From assembly GCA_030762895.1 (NCBI GenBank), contig JAUPTC010000245.1, positions 1 to 64,000 of the forward strand: DNA of 64,000 nucleotides, given 5' to 3'. Position 1 is the first letter of the stretch; each line of letters begins with the position of its first letter. The DNA comes from Sophora flavescens (taxonomy: Eukaryota; Streptophyta; Magnoliopsida; Fabales; Fabaceae). Position numbers and translations under genes: made by a program. Shown one piece after another: positions 21,935 to 32,060 of this stretch. A model generated the notes under the pieces. It saw nothing but the letters and a program-made list of their open reading frames with translations. It was not told where the DNA came from and searched no databases.

Positions 21935-22077
21935 AGAGATGGGCTATTGCAAGTTGTAGGGAAAATAAATAAAAATGCCTTTGATATTGACTTATCTTCC
22001 TGGCATCTATGCCTTTCATTTGATGTAGGGATTGAAGTAATAAATTCGAGGACGAATTCTCTTAAAGAAGGAGGGTA

Positions 22078-23012
22078 TGATAGAGGCCAAGGGGGGCAAG
22101 TCAACTTTGCAACAAGAATGATATAGCTCAATAACGATCATGGATCAAGATGCCATTCAAGGACTTGGTGGGCTCATGACAAGAGCTAGGACCAAAAAGG
22201 CCCAAGAAGCTCTAAATCAAATGGTGGCTCTTTTAATGGACGCAAGCCCAAGTACAAGTGCAAGTAATGAAGACAATGAGCCCAAGTTAATTACTTTGCT
22301 CATCCAAGCCCAAGAAGCATGAAGAGGGCGTGCAATTCCATTTTTCTTTTATTTTCAATAAGTGTAATGGTCGGTGTGTTTAGGCCCAATTCATCAGTGA
22401 TATTTTTGGGTCAAGTCCACTACTTACCATGATGTACACAAGTTTATTAGAGAGTTTTAGGGAGGGAATCTCTGGCTTACATGCCAAAAGAAACTCCTCA
22501 TTAGTGTGCATAAAATTGTATTGATTATGGGGGGTTGCACTTTTAATGTGAGAAACAAGTGTAACCACCACATAATTAGGGGGATAAAGAGTCAAGATGA
22601 GGGATTTTAGGCCAATTAACGCATGATTATGGTGGCTGAGTCAAGTGGGATTTATTGGGTGTTTTAATGCCATGATTAGGTGAGTTACACACTTCTATAT
22701 GTATGAGGCCTAAAACACATGAAATGATAACTTGGATGTTGAATTTGCATTGAAATCCATTTGTGAGACTTTGTTCTCTTTGGTTCTTGGTTGGGCCAAC
22801 TATTGTTCTTATCAAGAATCAAAGATTCTTGTGGCGAACTTCCTTGGCTTATCAAACTCTTTGTTTGTGGCTCCATACCATCTCTAATCCTCACCCATTT
22901 TCCTATTTTCTTCCTTTTATGTTACAACACAATTTTGACTTGGTTTTGTAACTTGTTAAGAATTCAACCAAATAGATCATTCCAAAGGCAACCTTCCATT
23001 TGGTTGTCATCA
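22078..23012 (+). repeat. B LTR 5 (935 bp)
   Basis: TGATAGAGGCC to GTTGTCATCA. It shares GCGTGCAATTCC and GTTTATTAGAGAGTTTT with LTR 6 only. The hairpin is altered here (AAGAATCAAAGATTCTT) but the stem is still perfect. Primer site at 23015 is TGGTATCAAGGC. Confidence 0.92.
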
Positions 23013-23573
23013 AGTGGTATCAAGGCTTAGGCTTTGGTTGAATTTTTTGAGTTTTTGTTCTTCATCTTCTATCTTTCTTCTTTTCTTCTTTTGAACCCAA
23101 AACACCAAAAAAAAAAACATTACACTTTGATTCTATTTGTGAAGGGAAAATTCCGTGGTTGTTGTTCTTTCTAAAAAAAATAAAGTTTACAAGTGTGATT
23201 CTCTTCTTCAAAGTTTGAAAAAAATTGTGCATAAATTATAAGAAAAAAATATTGTGCATGAAATCTAGAAAAAAAAAATTTAGTGAAAATTCTATTTTAG
23301 CAAGTTGTGCTCTTGAAAAAAAAATTCCCTTCTTCCTTTGTTCTTATTTCCCATAGCTTTGCTTTTCTAGCCAAAATTTTATTCCCTTATTTTTTGATAA
23401 GTTTTGTGATTTTTGTTACTTGATTTTTGGATTTTTGTGTGGATTGTGTTTGACTCCTCTAAGGCCTAAAAGAGAACAATTGAGAGGAAAAAGGCAAGAG
23501 TTAAAATTACATCTTGTGTGTGGAAAAAGCCAATTGAGTGAAATACATTTGTGTGCACAAGTGAGGGAGTGTA

Positions 23574-24208
23574 GTGAGGAATTTTATAATTTCTTGTTAT
23601 CTTTTGATATTGTGTGTCCAAGTGTTGGCAGCCCATGAAGATAGTCCATCATTTTCTCCAAGGTCTTCAACTCTTCATGCTAGAATGGCTACTCAAATAC
23701 AAAACCTTCAAAGGCAAATGAGTGCAAATTATGATAGACAACTTGCCATCCTTCAAAACCGAGAAGATAGAATTGAAAGGGTCAACATCAAAGTTCCTAC
23801 CTTTCATGGGAGGAATGATCCCGAAGTCTATTTGAAATGGGAGATGAAGATAGAGCAAGTTTTCAATTGCAATAATTATAATGAGAAAAAGAAAACGAAG
23901 ATAGCATCTCTTCAATTTAAGGACTATGCACTTGTTTGGTGGGATCAATTGCAAAAAGAGAGAGAAGATATGGGGCGGAGCCTATTGAGACATGGGTTGA
24001 GATGAGAAAAATAATGAGGAGAAGATATGCTCCATACCAATACCAAAGAGTTCTTCATAACAAATCAAAGAAGGAGGGCAACACTTCAACTTCTAAGGAG
24101 GCCATGGCTAGTGCTCATGGAAAGAAACCTATGGAAGTATCTCCTAATTTGAGAGAAAATGAAAAAAAGAGTGAAAAAAAAGTGAAAATAAGAGTGATGA
24201 AAATGTGA
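23574..24208 (+). pseudogene. gag: B unit 6 gag, frameshifted
   Basis: The gag core is open to about 23960, then a one-base loss in the GAGAGAAGAAGAT tract ends the frame at 24005. The right frame resumes from 23936 to 24208, where a longer A run ends it again. It also has KKKTKIASLQ for KKKMKIASLQ. Confidence 0.78.
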
Positions 24209-24443
24209 AAAAGAATCAAGAGAAAAAATGTGAAAAATATGAGAGTATGGAAAAGAGTGAGAGACAATAAAAAGATGAGAACAAAACAAAAAGTGAGGTG
24301 GAAAAAGTAAATGCTTGTTTTGATGTTTTTCCTAACTCTTTGCCTACTTGTGTTGATTCTCTTTTGAAGGAAATCGAAGATGTTCCTCCAATGGAAGCTT
24401 GCAAGACAACCGATGTAATTGAAGAGCTAATCCCAAGGGAAGT

Positions 24444-25110
24444 TGATAGGAACATGGATGGCTTGAGCATGTGGAAAGAAGCATATTCAGATTATTATAT
24501 TTTTATAATTTTTATTTATAATTTTCGTATTATTTTTGGGCTGAATTTTAAGATGACCTTTTGTATTCTCCTAGCCTCACAAAATGCTTCCTAGTAGTGC
24601 TCTTAGTCATAATAATGGCTAGTGGGAATTTATTATCATGTTTATGCATAAATGTTAATGTAAATGCATTTATCAATTAATGTGGTAAATGCATGGTAGT
24701 GGGAGTTAGTGAATGTTTTTAGTGTCATTTAAGTGGTGAGTTATGTGAGTTATTAGGTGTAGGTTATGGAATATTGAGAGACAAGGCAACCCAACAGTGG
24801 GCAGCCATCCTTGTATATGTATCATTGCAATACCACATGAAATGACAACTTTGAGTTCATTTTGGATTGATTCCAATTGTGAGAGTGTTTTCTCTCTTGG
24901 GTTCTTCATTGAGCCAACCCTTGTTCTTATCAAGAATCCAAGATTCTTGTGGCGAACCTCACATTGGCTTATCAAATCCCCTTGGATTTGTGGCGCCTAC
25001 CTCCCATTTCTCATCTTATCCAATTTTGTATTTCACCTTCTTCTATAATTTTGCTTGGTCACTCAAGGATAGATCCGAAAATATACATGCTCCTTTTTAG
25101 GATCATATCA
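24444..25110 (+). repeat. A2 5' LTR (667 bp)
   Basis: TGATAGGAACATGG to GGATCATATCA. It differs from the A1 LTR in its first part but shares the last 220 bp or so, including TATATGTAT and the hairpin AAGAATCCAAGATTCTT. Against the 3' LTR it has a 9-bp extra GTGCTCTTA near 24597 and few substitutions. Confidence 0.94.
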
Positions 25111-25112
25111 TT

Positions 25113-25128
25113 TGGTATCAGAGAGCCA
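25113..25128 (+). other. A2 primer binding site
   Basis: TGGTATCAGAGAGCCA: the initiator tRNA-Met complement TGGTATCAGAGCCA with an inserted AG. It lies two bases after the LTR. Confidence 0.78.
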
Positions 25129-25203
25129 TCCTTCCTAGAGTGACTTATGATTTTGTTTTTTCAATTTTTTTCGGAAGTTTGAATTTTTCTTAGTGGGTTC
25201 TTC

Positions 25204-25985
25204 ATGGAGTCACTAATGAAGAAAAATGATGCCAAGAAAATGGAGGATCTTTTCTATTCTAGATGCTATGTGAATGACAAGATATGTAGCTTGGTCATTG
25301 ATAGAAAGGGTTACATCAACCTAGCTAGTACCACCATGGTGCAAAAGTTGGGACTTCCTCTTCTAGAGCATCCACAACCGTATGTCATTTGGAGCATCCC
25401 GGAGTTTAGTGATTTTGATGACGTGATGGTGAACAAACAAGTACGAGTGCCATTCCGGATTGGGAGATATGAAGATGACGTTTTATGTGATGTGGTGCCC
25501 ATGGAAACGAAGCACTTGTTACTTAGGCGTCCATGGAGGATTGAACGACAAGCGAGATATGATCTTGACAACAACAAGTACTCATTTGTATTTAATAATC
25601 GCAAAATTACTCTTGGACCATTGTCACCAAAACAAGTGTATGAAGATCAAATGTACTTGAAAGGAGAGAGTGAGAGAAGAAGAATGAGTGAGAAGAAAAT
25701 AAAAGAAGAGGGTTCGGTGGATGAGGAAAAAGAAGAAGAGAAAAAAGAACGCCAGGAGGAAAAAGAAGAATTAAAGAAAAAAGAAACCCATGAGAGAGAA
25801 GAAGAAGAAAAAGAGAAAAACGAGAGATATCTCGTGAAAAAAAAGAATTATGAGAGAAAAAGGGATGGAAGAGCTAATTATCAAGCAAACGGTGGAAAGC
25901 ACAAAAGCAAAATTTTATTAGATAATCCATTGACTTTTAATGCAGGTTTGGATTTGAGGACAAATCACTTTCAAGAAGAGGGGAA
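25204..25985 (+). CDS. A2 retropepsin-like ORF (protease-only element)
   Basis: The frame starts at ATG 25204, directly with the protease domain (residues about 15-125). Visible features are LFYSRC; VIDRKGYINLAS at the active-site position with catalytic-type Asp33; QVRVPFRIGRYEDDVLCD; LLLRRPW (usually LLLGRPW); and KITLGPLSPKQVYEDQ. A very Lys/Glu-rich stretch (about 155-225) follows, then FNAGLDLRTNHFQEEGND, which resembles the extreme C-terminus of plant Ty3/gypsy pol. The frame then runs on into the 3' LTR to 26136. Gag, RT, RNase H and integrase core are absent. Catalysis is doubtful because the usual DGGS-type motif is DRKG. Whether any protein is made is unknown. Confidence 0.72.
25973..25985 (+). 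other. A2 polypurine tract
   Basis: AAGAAGAGGGGAA ends immediately before TGATAGGAAC of the 3' LTR. It overlaps the codons of the pol C-terminal relic (FQEEGN). Confidence 0.8.
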
Positions 25986-26643
25986 TGATAGGAACATGGA
26001 TGGCTTGAGCATGTGGAAAGAAGCATATTCAGATTATTATATTTTTATAATTTTTATTTATAATTTTCGTATTATTTTTGGGCTGAATTTTAAGATGACC
26101 TTTTGTATTCTCCTAGCCTCACAAAATGCTTCCTAGTAGTCATAATAATGGCTAGTGGGAATTTATTATCATGTTTATGCATAAATGTTAATGTAAATGC
26201 ATTTATCAATTAATGTGGTAAATGCATGGTAGTGGGAGTTGGTGAATGTTTTTAGTGTCATTTAATTGGTGAGTTATGTGAGTTATTAGGTGTAGGTTAT
26301 GGAATATTGAGAGACAAGGCAACCCAACAGTGGGCAGCCATCCTTGTATATGTATCATTGCAATACCACATGAAATGACAACTTTGAGTTCATTTTGGAT
26401 TGATTCCAATTGTGAGAGTGTTTTCTCTCTTGGGTTCTTCATTGAGCCAACCCTTGTTCTTATCAAGAATCCAAGATTCTTGTGGCGAACCTCACATTGG
26501 CTTATCAAATCCCCTTGGATTTGTGGCGCCTACCTCCCATTTCTCATCTTATCCAATTTTTTATTTCACCTTCTTCTACAATTTTGCTTGGTCACTCAAG
26601 GATAGATCCGAAAATATACATGCTCCTTTTTAGGATCATATCA
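25986..26643 (+). repeat. A2 3' LTR (658 bp)
   Basis: TGATAGGAACATGG to GGATCATATCA. The few differences from the 5' LTR suggest a fairly recent insertion. Right flank GAAGT. Confidence 0.94.
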
Positions 26644-27620
26644 GAAGTACCCCATGGTTTGGGAACTTGCATGGTTTCCCAAAAGCATGGATATCTTAAG
26701 ACAAAATTTGGTAATATGCTTGGTAAATTGCATGGGTCTTGTTATTCTTCTACATTTGATAGGAATGAAAACCTTCTTGATGAATTGCATGACTCTTATA
26801 ATCTTCCTAAGATTGATTTGAGAATTATGAACCAAGACTTGAATGAATTCCTTGATAAATGTGTTGTGCTTTCTAATGTTCGTTTGATTTATCACAACAA
26901 TTTTGAGGAATGTGTTGGATTACTTAGAGAAAGTTTGTTTGCCAACTTGCTCACATACTCTTTTGATCAAAATAAAGTTAGCATTTTGAGGTTTATTATG
27001 AGCTCTAAAGGTTTGCATGTGACAATAATTGACGGGTTAACTACTATTCCCCTTCTTACTCTACCCACTCTTGCAAATTCTTTTAAGCTTTCATATGATG
27101 ATCCTAATGTGTTTGAGAGGATTGTCTTGTTTGAAAAAGAACCATCTCACGTTTGTAATAAGGAGAATGTCCATGAGGCTCAACTTTCTTGGGAGCCTTT
27201 AAAAAGAGAAAGTATATTTTCGTTTATGACTATGTTCAAGCCAATAAAGGTAAACTTGAAAGTAGATTTTCACAAGAGGTATAATTTTCTGCTTGATCTT
27301 ATAATTCATTACCTTTGCTATGAATGTGTTAGGATTGTACAAGATAGGAATGTGTTACACCTACTTGCTACATTTGATGGTTTCTATCAATTTCCATTTG
27401 ATCCCGGAGGATGGGTGTGTGTACATAAAAAGAATAAAAGGTTTCCCAATAAAAGGAAATCAAAGGTCCACCATTGAAGAGATGGGCTATTGTAAGTTGT
27501 AGGGAAAATAAATAAAAATGCCTTTGATATTGACTTATCTTCCTGGCATCTATGCCTTTCATTTGATGTAGGGATTGAAGTAATCAATTCGAGGACGAAT
27601 TCTCTTAAAGAAGGAGGGTA

Positions 27621-28556
27621 TGATAGAGGCCAAGGGGGGGCAAGTCAACTTTGCAACAAGAATGATATAGCTCAATAACGATCATGGATCAAGATGCCAT
27701 TCAAGGACTTGGTGGGCTCATGACAAGAGCTAGGACCAAAAAGGCCCAAGAAGCTCTAAATCAAATGGTGGCTCTTTTAATGGACGGAAGCCCAAGTACA
27801 AGTGCAAGTAATGAAGACAATGAGCCCAAGTTAATTACTTTGCTCATCCAAGCCCAAGAAGCATGAAGAGGGCGTGCAATTCCATTTTTCTTTTATTTTC
27901 AATAAGTGTAATGGTCGGTGTGTTTAGGCCCAATTCATCAGTGATATTTTTGGGTCAAGTCCACTACTTACCATGATGTACACAAGTTTATTAGAGAGTT
28001 TTAGGGAGGGAATCTCTGGCTTACATGCCAAAAGAAACTCCTCATTAGTGTGCATAAAATTGTATTGATTATGGGGGGGTTGCACTTTTAATGTGAGAAA
28101 CAAGTGTAACCACCACATAATTAGGGGGATAAAGAGTCAAGATGAGGGATTTTAGGCCAATTAACGCATGATTATGGTGGCTGAGTCAAGTGGGATTTAT
28201 TGGGTGTTTTAATGCCATGATTAGGTGAGTTGTAACTTCTATATGTATGAGGCCTAAAACACATGAAATGATAACTTGGATGTTGAATTTGCATTGAAAT
28301 CCATTTGTGAGACTTTGTTCTCTTTGGTTCTTGGTTGGGCCAACTATTGTTCTTATCAAGAATCCAAGATTCTTGTGGCGAACTTCCTTGGCTTATCAAA
28401 CTCTTTGTTTGTGGCGCCATACCATCTCTAATCCTCACCCATTTTCATATTTTCTTCCTTTTATGTTACAACACAATTTTGACTTGGTTTTGTAACTTGT
28501 TAAGAATTCAACCAAATAGATCATTCCAAAGGCAACCTTCCATTTGGTTGTCATCA
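27621..28556 (+). repeat. B LTR 6 (936 bp)
   Basis: TGATAGAGGCC to GTTGTCATCA. Related to LTR 5 by shared variants. It has GAGTTGTAACTTC where the others have GAGTTACACACTTC. Primer site 28559 is TGGTATCAAGGC. Confidence 0.92.
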
Positions 28557-29116
28557 AGTGGTATCAAGGCTTAGGCTTTGGTTGAATTTTTTGAGTTTTT
28601 GTTCTTCATCTTCTATCTTTCTTCTTTTCTTCTTTTGAACCCAAAACACCAAAAAAAAAAAAAAAAACATTACACTTTGATTCTATTTGTGAAGGGAAAA
28701 TTCCGTGGTTGTTGTTCTTGCTAAAAAAAATCAAGTTTACAAGTGTGATTCTGTTCTTCAAAGTTTGAAAAAAAAATTGTGCATAAATTATAACAAAAAA
28801 ATATTGTGCATGAAATGTTGAAAAGTGAAAAGTCTATTTGAGCAAGTTGTGCTCTTGAAAAAAAAAATTCCCTTCTTCCTTTGTTCTTATTTCCCATAGC
28901 TTTGCTTTTCTAGCCAAAATTTTATTCCCTTATTTTTTGATAAGTTTTGTGATTTTTGTTACTTGATTTTTGGTATTTTGTGTGGATTGTGTTTGACTCC
29001 TCTAAGGCCTAAAAGAGAACAATTGAGAGGAAAAAGGCAAGAGTTAAAATTACATCTTGTGTGTGGAAAAAGCCAATTGAGTGAAATACATTTGTGTGCA
29101 CAAGTGAGGGAGTGTA

Positions 29117-29718
29117 GTGAGGAATTTTATAATTTCTTGTTATCTTTTGATATTGTGTGTCCAAGTGTTGGCAGCCCATGAAGATAGTCCATCATTTTCT
29201 CCAAGGTCTTCAACTCTTCATGCTAGAATGGCTACTCAAATACAAAACCTTCAAAGGCAAATGAGTGCAAATTATGATAGACAACTTGCCATCCTTCAAA
29301 ACCGAGAAGATAGAATTGAAAGGGTCAACATCAAAGTTCCTACCTTTCATGGGAGGAATGATCCCGAAGTCTATTTGAAATGGGAGATGAAGATAGAGCA
29401 AGTGTTCAATTGCATAATTATAATGAGAAAAAGAAAATGAAGATAGCATCTCTTCAATTTAAGGACTATGCACTTGTTTGGTGGGATCAATTGCAAAAAG
29501 AGAGAAGAAGATATGGGGCGGAGCCTATTGAGACATGGGTTGAGATGAGAAAAATAATGAGGAGAAGATATGCTCCATACCAATACCAAAGAGTTCTTCA
29601 TAACAAATCAAAGAAGGAGGGCAACACTTCAACTTCTAAGGAGGCCATGGCTAGTGCTCATGGAAAGAAACCTATGGAAGTATCTCCTAATTTGAGAGAA
29701 AATGAAAAAAAAGAGTGA
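29117..29718 (+). pseudogene. gag: B unit 7 gag, frameshifted
   Basis: A one-base loss in TTGCATAATTA (TTGCAATAATTA elsewhere) near 29413 ends the first part at 29440. The gag core continues in another frame from 29380 to 29718. A longer A run near 29706-29714 ends it early. Confidence 0.8.
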
Positions 29719-29840
29719 AAAAAAGTGAAAATAAGAGTGATGAAAATGTGAAAAAGAATCAAGAGAAAAAATGTGAAAAATATGAGAGTATGGAAAAGAG
29801 TGAGAGACAATAAAAAGATGAGAACAAAACAAAAAGTGAG

Positions 29841-30854
29841 GTGGAAAAAGTAAATGCTTGTTTTGATGTTTTTCCTAACTCTTTGCCTACATGTGTTGAT
29901 TCTCTTTTGAAGGAAATCGAAGATGTTCCTCCAATGGAAGCTTGCAAGACAACCGATGTAATTGAAGAGCTAATCCCAAGGGAAGTACCCCATGGTTTGG
30001 GAACTTGCATGGTTTCCCAAAAGCATGGATATCTTAAGACAAAATTAGGTAATATTCTTGGTAAATTGCATGGGTCTTGTTATTCTTCTACATTTGATAG
30101 GAATGAAAACCTTCTTGATGAATTGCATGACTCTTATAATCTTCCTAAGATTGATTTGAGAATTATGAACCAAGACTTGAATGAATTCCTTGATAAATGT
30201 GTTGTGCTTTCTAATGTTCGTTTGATTTATCACAACAATTTTGAGGAATGTGTTGGATTACTTAGAGAAAGTTTGTTTGCCAACTTGCTCACATACTCTT
30301 TTGATCAAAATAAAGTTAGCATTTTGAGGTTTATTATGAGCTCTAAAGGTTTGCATGTGACAATAATTGACGGGTTAACTACTATTCCCCTTCTTACTCT
30401 ACCCACTCTTGCAAATTCTTTTAAGCTTTCATATGATGATCCTAATGTGTTTGAGAGGATTGTCTTGTTTGAAAAAGAACCATCTCATGTTTGTAATAAG
30501 GAGAATGTCCATGAGGCTCAACTTTCTTGGGAGCCTTTAAAAAGAGAAAGTACATTTTCGTTTATGACTATGTTCAAGCCAAAAAAGGTAAACTTGAAAG
30601 TAGATTTTCACAAGAGGTATAATTTTCTGCTTGATCTTATAATTCATTACCTTTGCTATGAATGTGTTAGGATTGTACAAGATAGGAATGTGTTACACCT
30701 ACTTGCTACATTTGATGGTTTCTATCAATTTCCATTTGATCCCGGAGGATGGGTGTGTGTACATAAAAAGAATAAAAGGTTTCCCAATAAAAAGGAAATC
30801 AAAGGTCCACCCTTGAAGAGATGGGCTATTGCAAGTTGTAGGGAAAATAAATAA
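29841..30854 (+). pseudogene. B unit 7 ORF2 with shifted C-terminus
   Basis: Open like unit 1 ORF2 but with one extra A in the run near 30788-30792. This replaces the last residues of the integrase relic (RKSKVHP) with an unrelated tail ending at 30854. Variants: KTKLGNILGK and FKPKKVNLK. This unit is the most diverged in the array. Confidence 0.65.
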
Positions 30855-30959
30855 AAATGCCTTTGATATTGACTTATCTTCCTGGCATCTATGCCTTTCA
30901 TTTGATGTAGGGATTGAAGTAATAAATTCGAGGACGAATTCTCTTAAAGAAGGAGGGTA

Positions 30960-31896
30960 TGATAGAGGCCAAGGGGGGGCAAGTCAACTTTGCAACAAGA
31001 ATGATATAGCTCAATAACGATCATGGATCAAGATCCCATTCAAGGACTTGGTGGGTCCATGACAAGAGCTAGGACCAAAAAGGCCCAAGAAGCTCTAAAT
31101 CAAATGGTGGCTCTTTTGATGGACGCAAGCCCAAGTGCAAGTGCAAGTAATGAAGACAATGAGCCCAAGTTAATAACTTTTCTCATCCAAGTCCAAGAAG
31201 CATGAAGAGGGCGTGCAAGTCCATTTTTCTTTTATTTTCAACAAGTGTAATGGTCGGTGTGTTTAGGCCCAATTCATTAGTGATATTTTTGGGTCAAGTC
31301 CACTACTTACCATGATGTACACAAGTTTATTAGAGAGTCTTAGGGAGGGAATCTCTGGCTTACATGCCAAAAGAAACTCCTCATTAGTGTGCATAAAATT
31401 GTATTGATTATGGGGGCGTTGCACTTTTAATGTGAGAAACAAGTGTAACCCCCACATAATTAGGGGGATAAAGAGTCAAGATGAGGGATTTTAGGCCAAT
31501 TAACGCATGATTATGGTGACTGAGTTAAGTGGGAGTTATTGGGTGTTTTAATGCCATGATTAGGTGAGTTACACACTTCTATATGTATGAGGCCTAAAAC
31601 ACATGAAATGATAACTTGGATGTTGAATTTGCATTGAAATCCATTTGTGAGACTTTGTTCTCTTTGGTTCTTGGTTGGGCCAACTATTGTTCTTATCAAG
31701 AATCCAAGATTCTTGTGGCGAACTTCCTTGGCTTATCAAACTCTTTGTTTGTGGCGCCATACCATCTCTAATCCTCACCCATTTTCATATTTTCTTCCTT
31801 TTATGTTACAACACAATTCTGACTTGGTTTTGTAACTTGTTAAGAATTCAACCAAATAGATCATTCCAAAGGCAGCCTTCCATTTGGTTGTCATCA
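30960..31896 (+). repeat. B LTR 7, right end of the array
   Basis: TGATAGAGGCC to GTTGTCATCA (937 bp). It has more private substitutions than LTRs 1-6 (ATCCCATTC, GGGTCCATGAC, GCAAGTGCAAG, ACTGAGTTAAG). The next base starts A-type LTR sequence, not the usual AGTGGTATC primer region, so this is the outer edge of the insertion. Confidence 0.9.
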
Positions 31897-32060
31897 TTGT
31901 GGCGAAAATCACCTTGGCTTATCAAATCCCCTTGGCTTTGTGGCGCCTTCCTTCAATTCCTCATCTTATCCAATTTTGTATTTCATCTTCTTCTATAATT
32001 TTTGTTGTCACTCAAGGATAGATTCGAAAATCTACATGCTCCTTTTTTAGGATCATATCA
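31897..32060 (+). repeat. A-type LTR tail (164 bp)
   Basis: From TTGTGGCGAAAATCACC to GGATCATATCA it matches the last 160 bp or so of A LTRs on the plus strand, with many private changes. Its left end abuts the exact terminus of B LTR 7 and its right end is the exact A LTR terminus, followed by S1 minisatellite. It looks like the remainder of an older A LTR that sat in S1 and was itself the target of B. Confidence 0.85.

Larger units (their letters stand above)
24444..26643 (+). mobile_element. Complete A2 element nested in B, target duplication GAAGT
   Basis: Two LTRs (24444-25110 and 25986-26643) start TGATAGGAAC and end ATATCA. They flank an 875-bp internal region with primer site, one ORF and polypurine tract. 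The flanks are GAAGT on both sides (24439-24443 and 26644-26648). This is a textbook integration into B. Only a protease-like domain is encoded, so transposition must have used enzymes in trans. Confidence 0.96.
24298..27477 (+). pseudogene. B unit 6 ORF2, split by nested A2 element
   Basis: The N-terminal part is 24298-24443 and the C-terminal part 26644-27477. They are separated by a 2200-bp element inserted in the PREVPHG codons. Removing the insert and one copy of the 5-bp duplication would join the two parts of the frame. Two frames run from element into ORF2 or the reverse (24298-24594 and 26482-27477) but these are accidental fusions. Confidence 0.85.
6880..31896 (+). mobile_element. 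Tandem array of non-autonomous Ty3/gypsy element B
   Basis: Seven LTRs of 935-937 bp (starts 8692, 12041, 15387, 18732, 22078, 27621, 30960) alternate with internal regions of about 2.4 kb. The period is about 3345 bp. The first internal region is 5'-truncated at the 5S junction. The sixth is enlarged by a nested A2 element. Each unit has a tRNA-iMet-like primer site, an A-rich leader, a truncated gag, a second frame with an integrase C-terminal relic, and a purine tract. No RT, RNase H or integrase core is present. The right end is an exact LTR terminus; no target duplication can be tested because the left end is lost. Confidence 0.92.
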
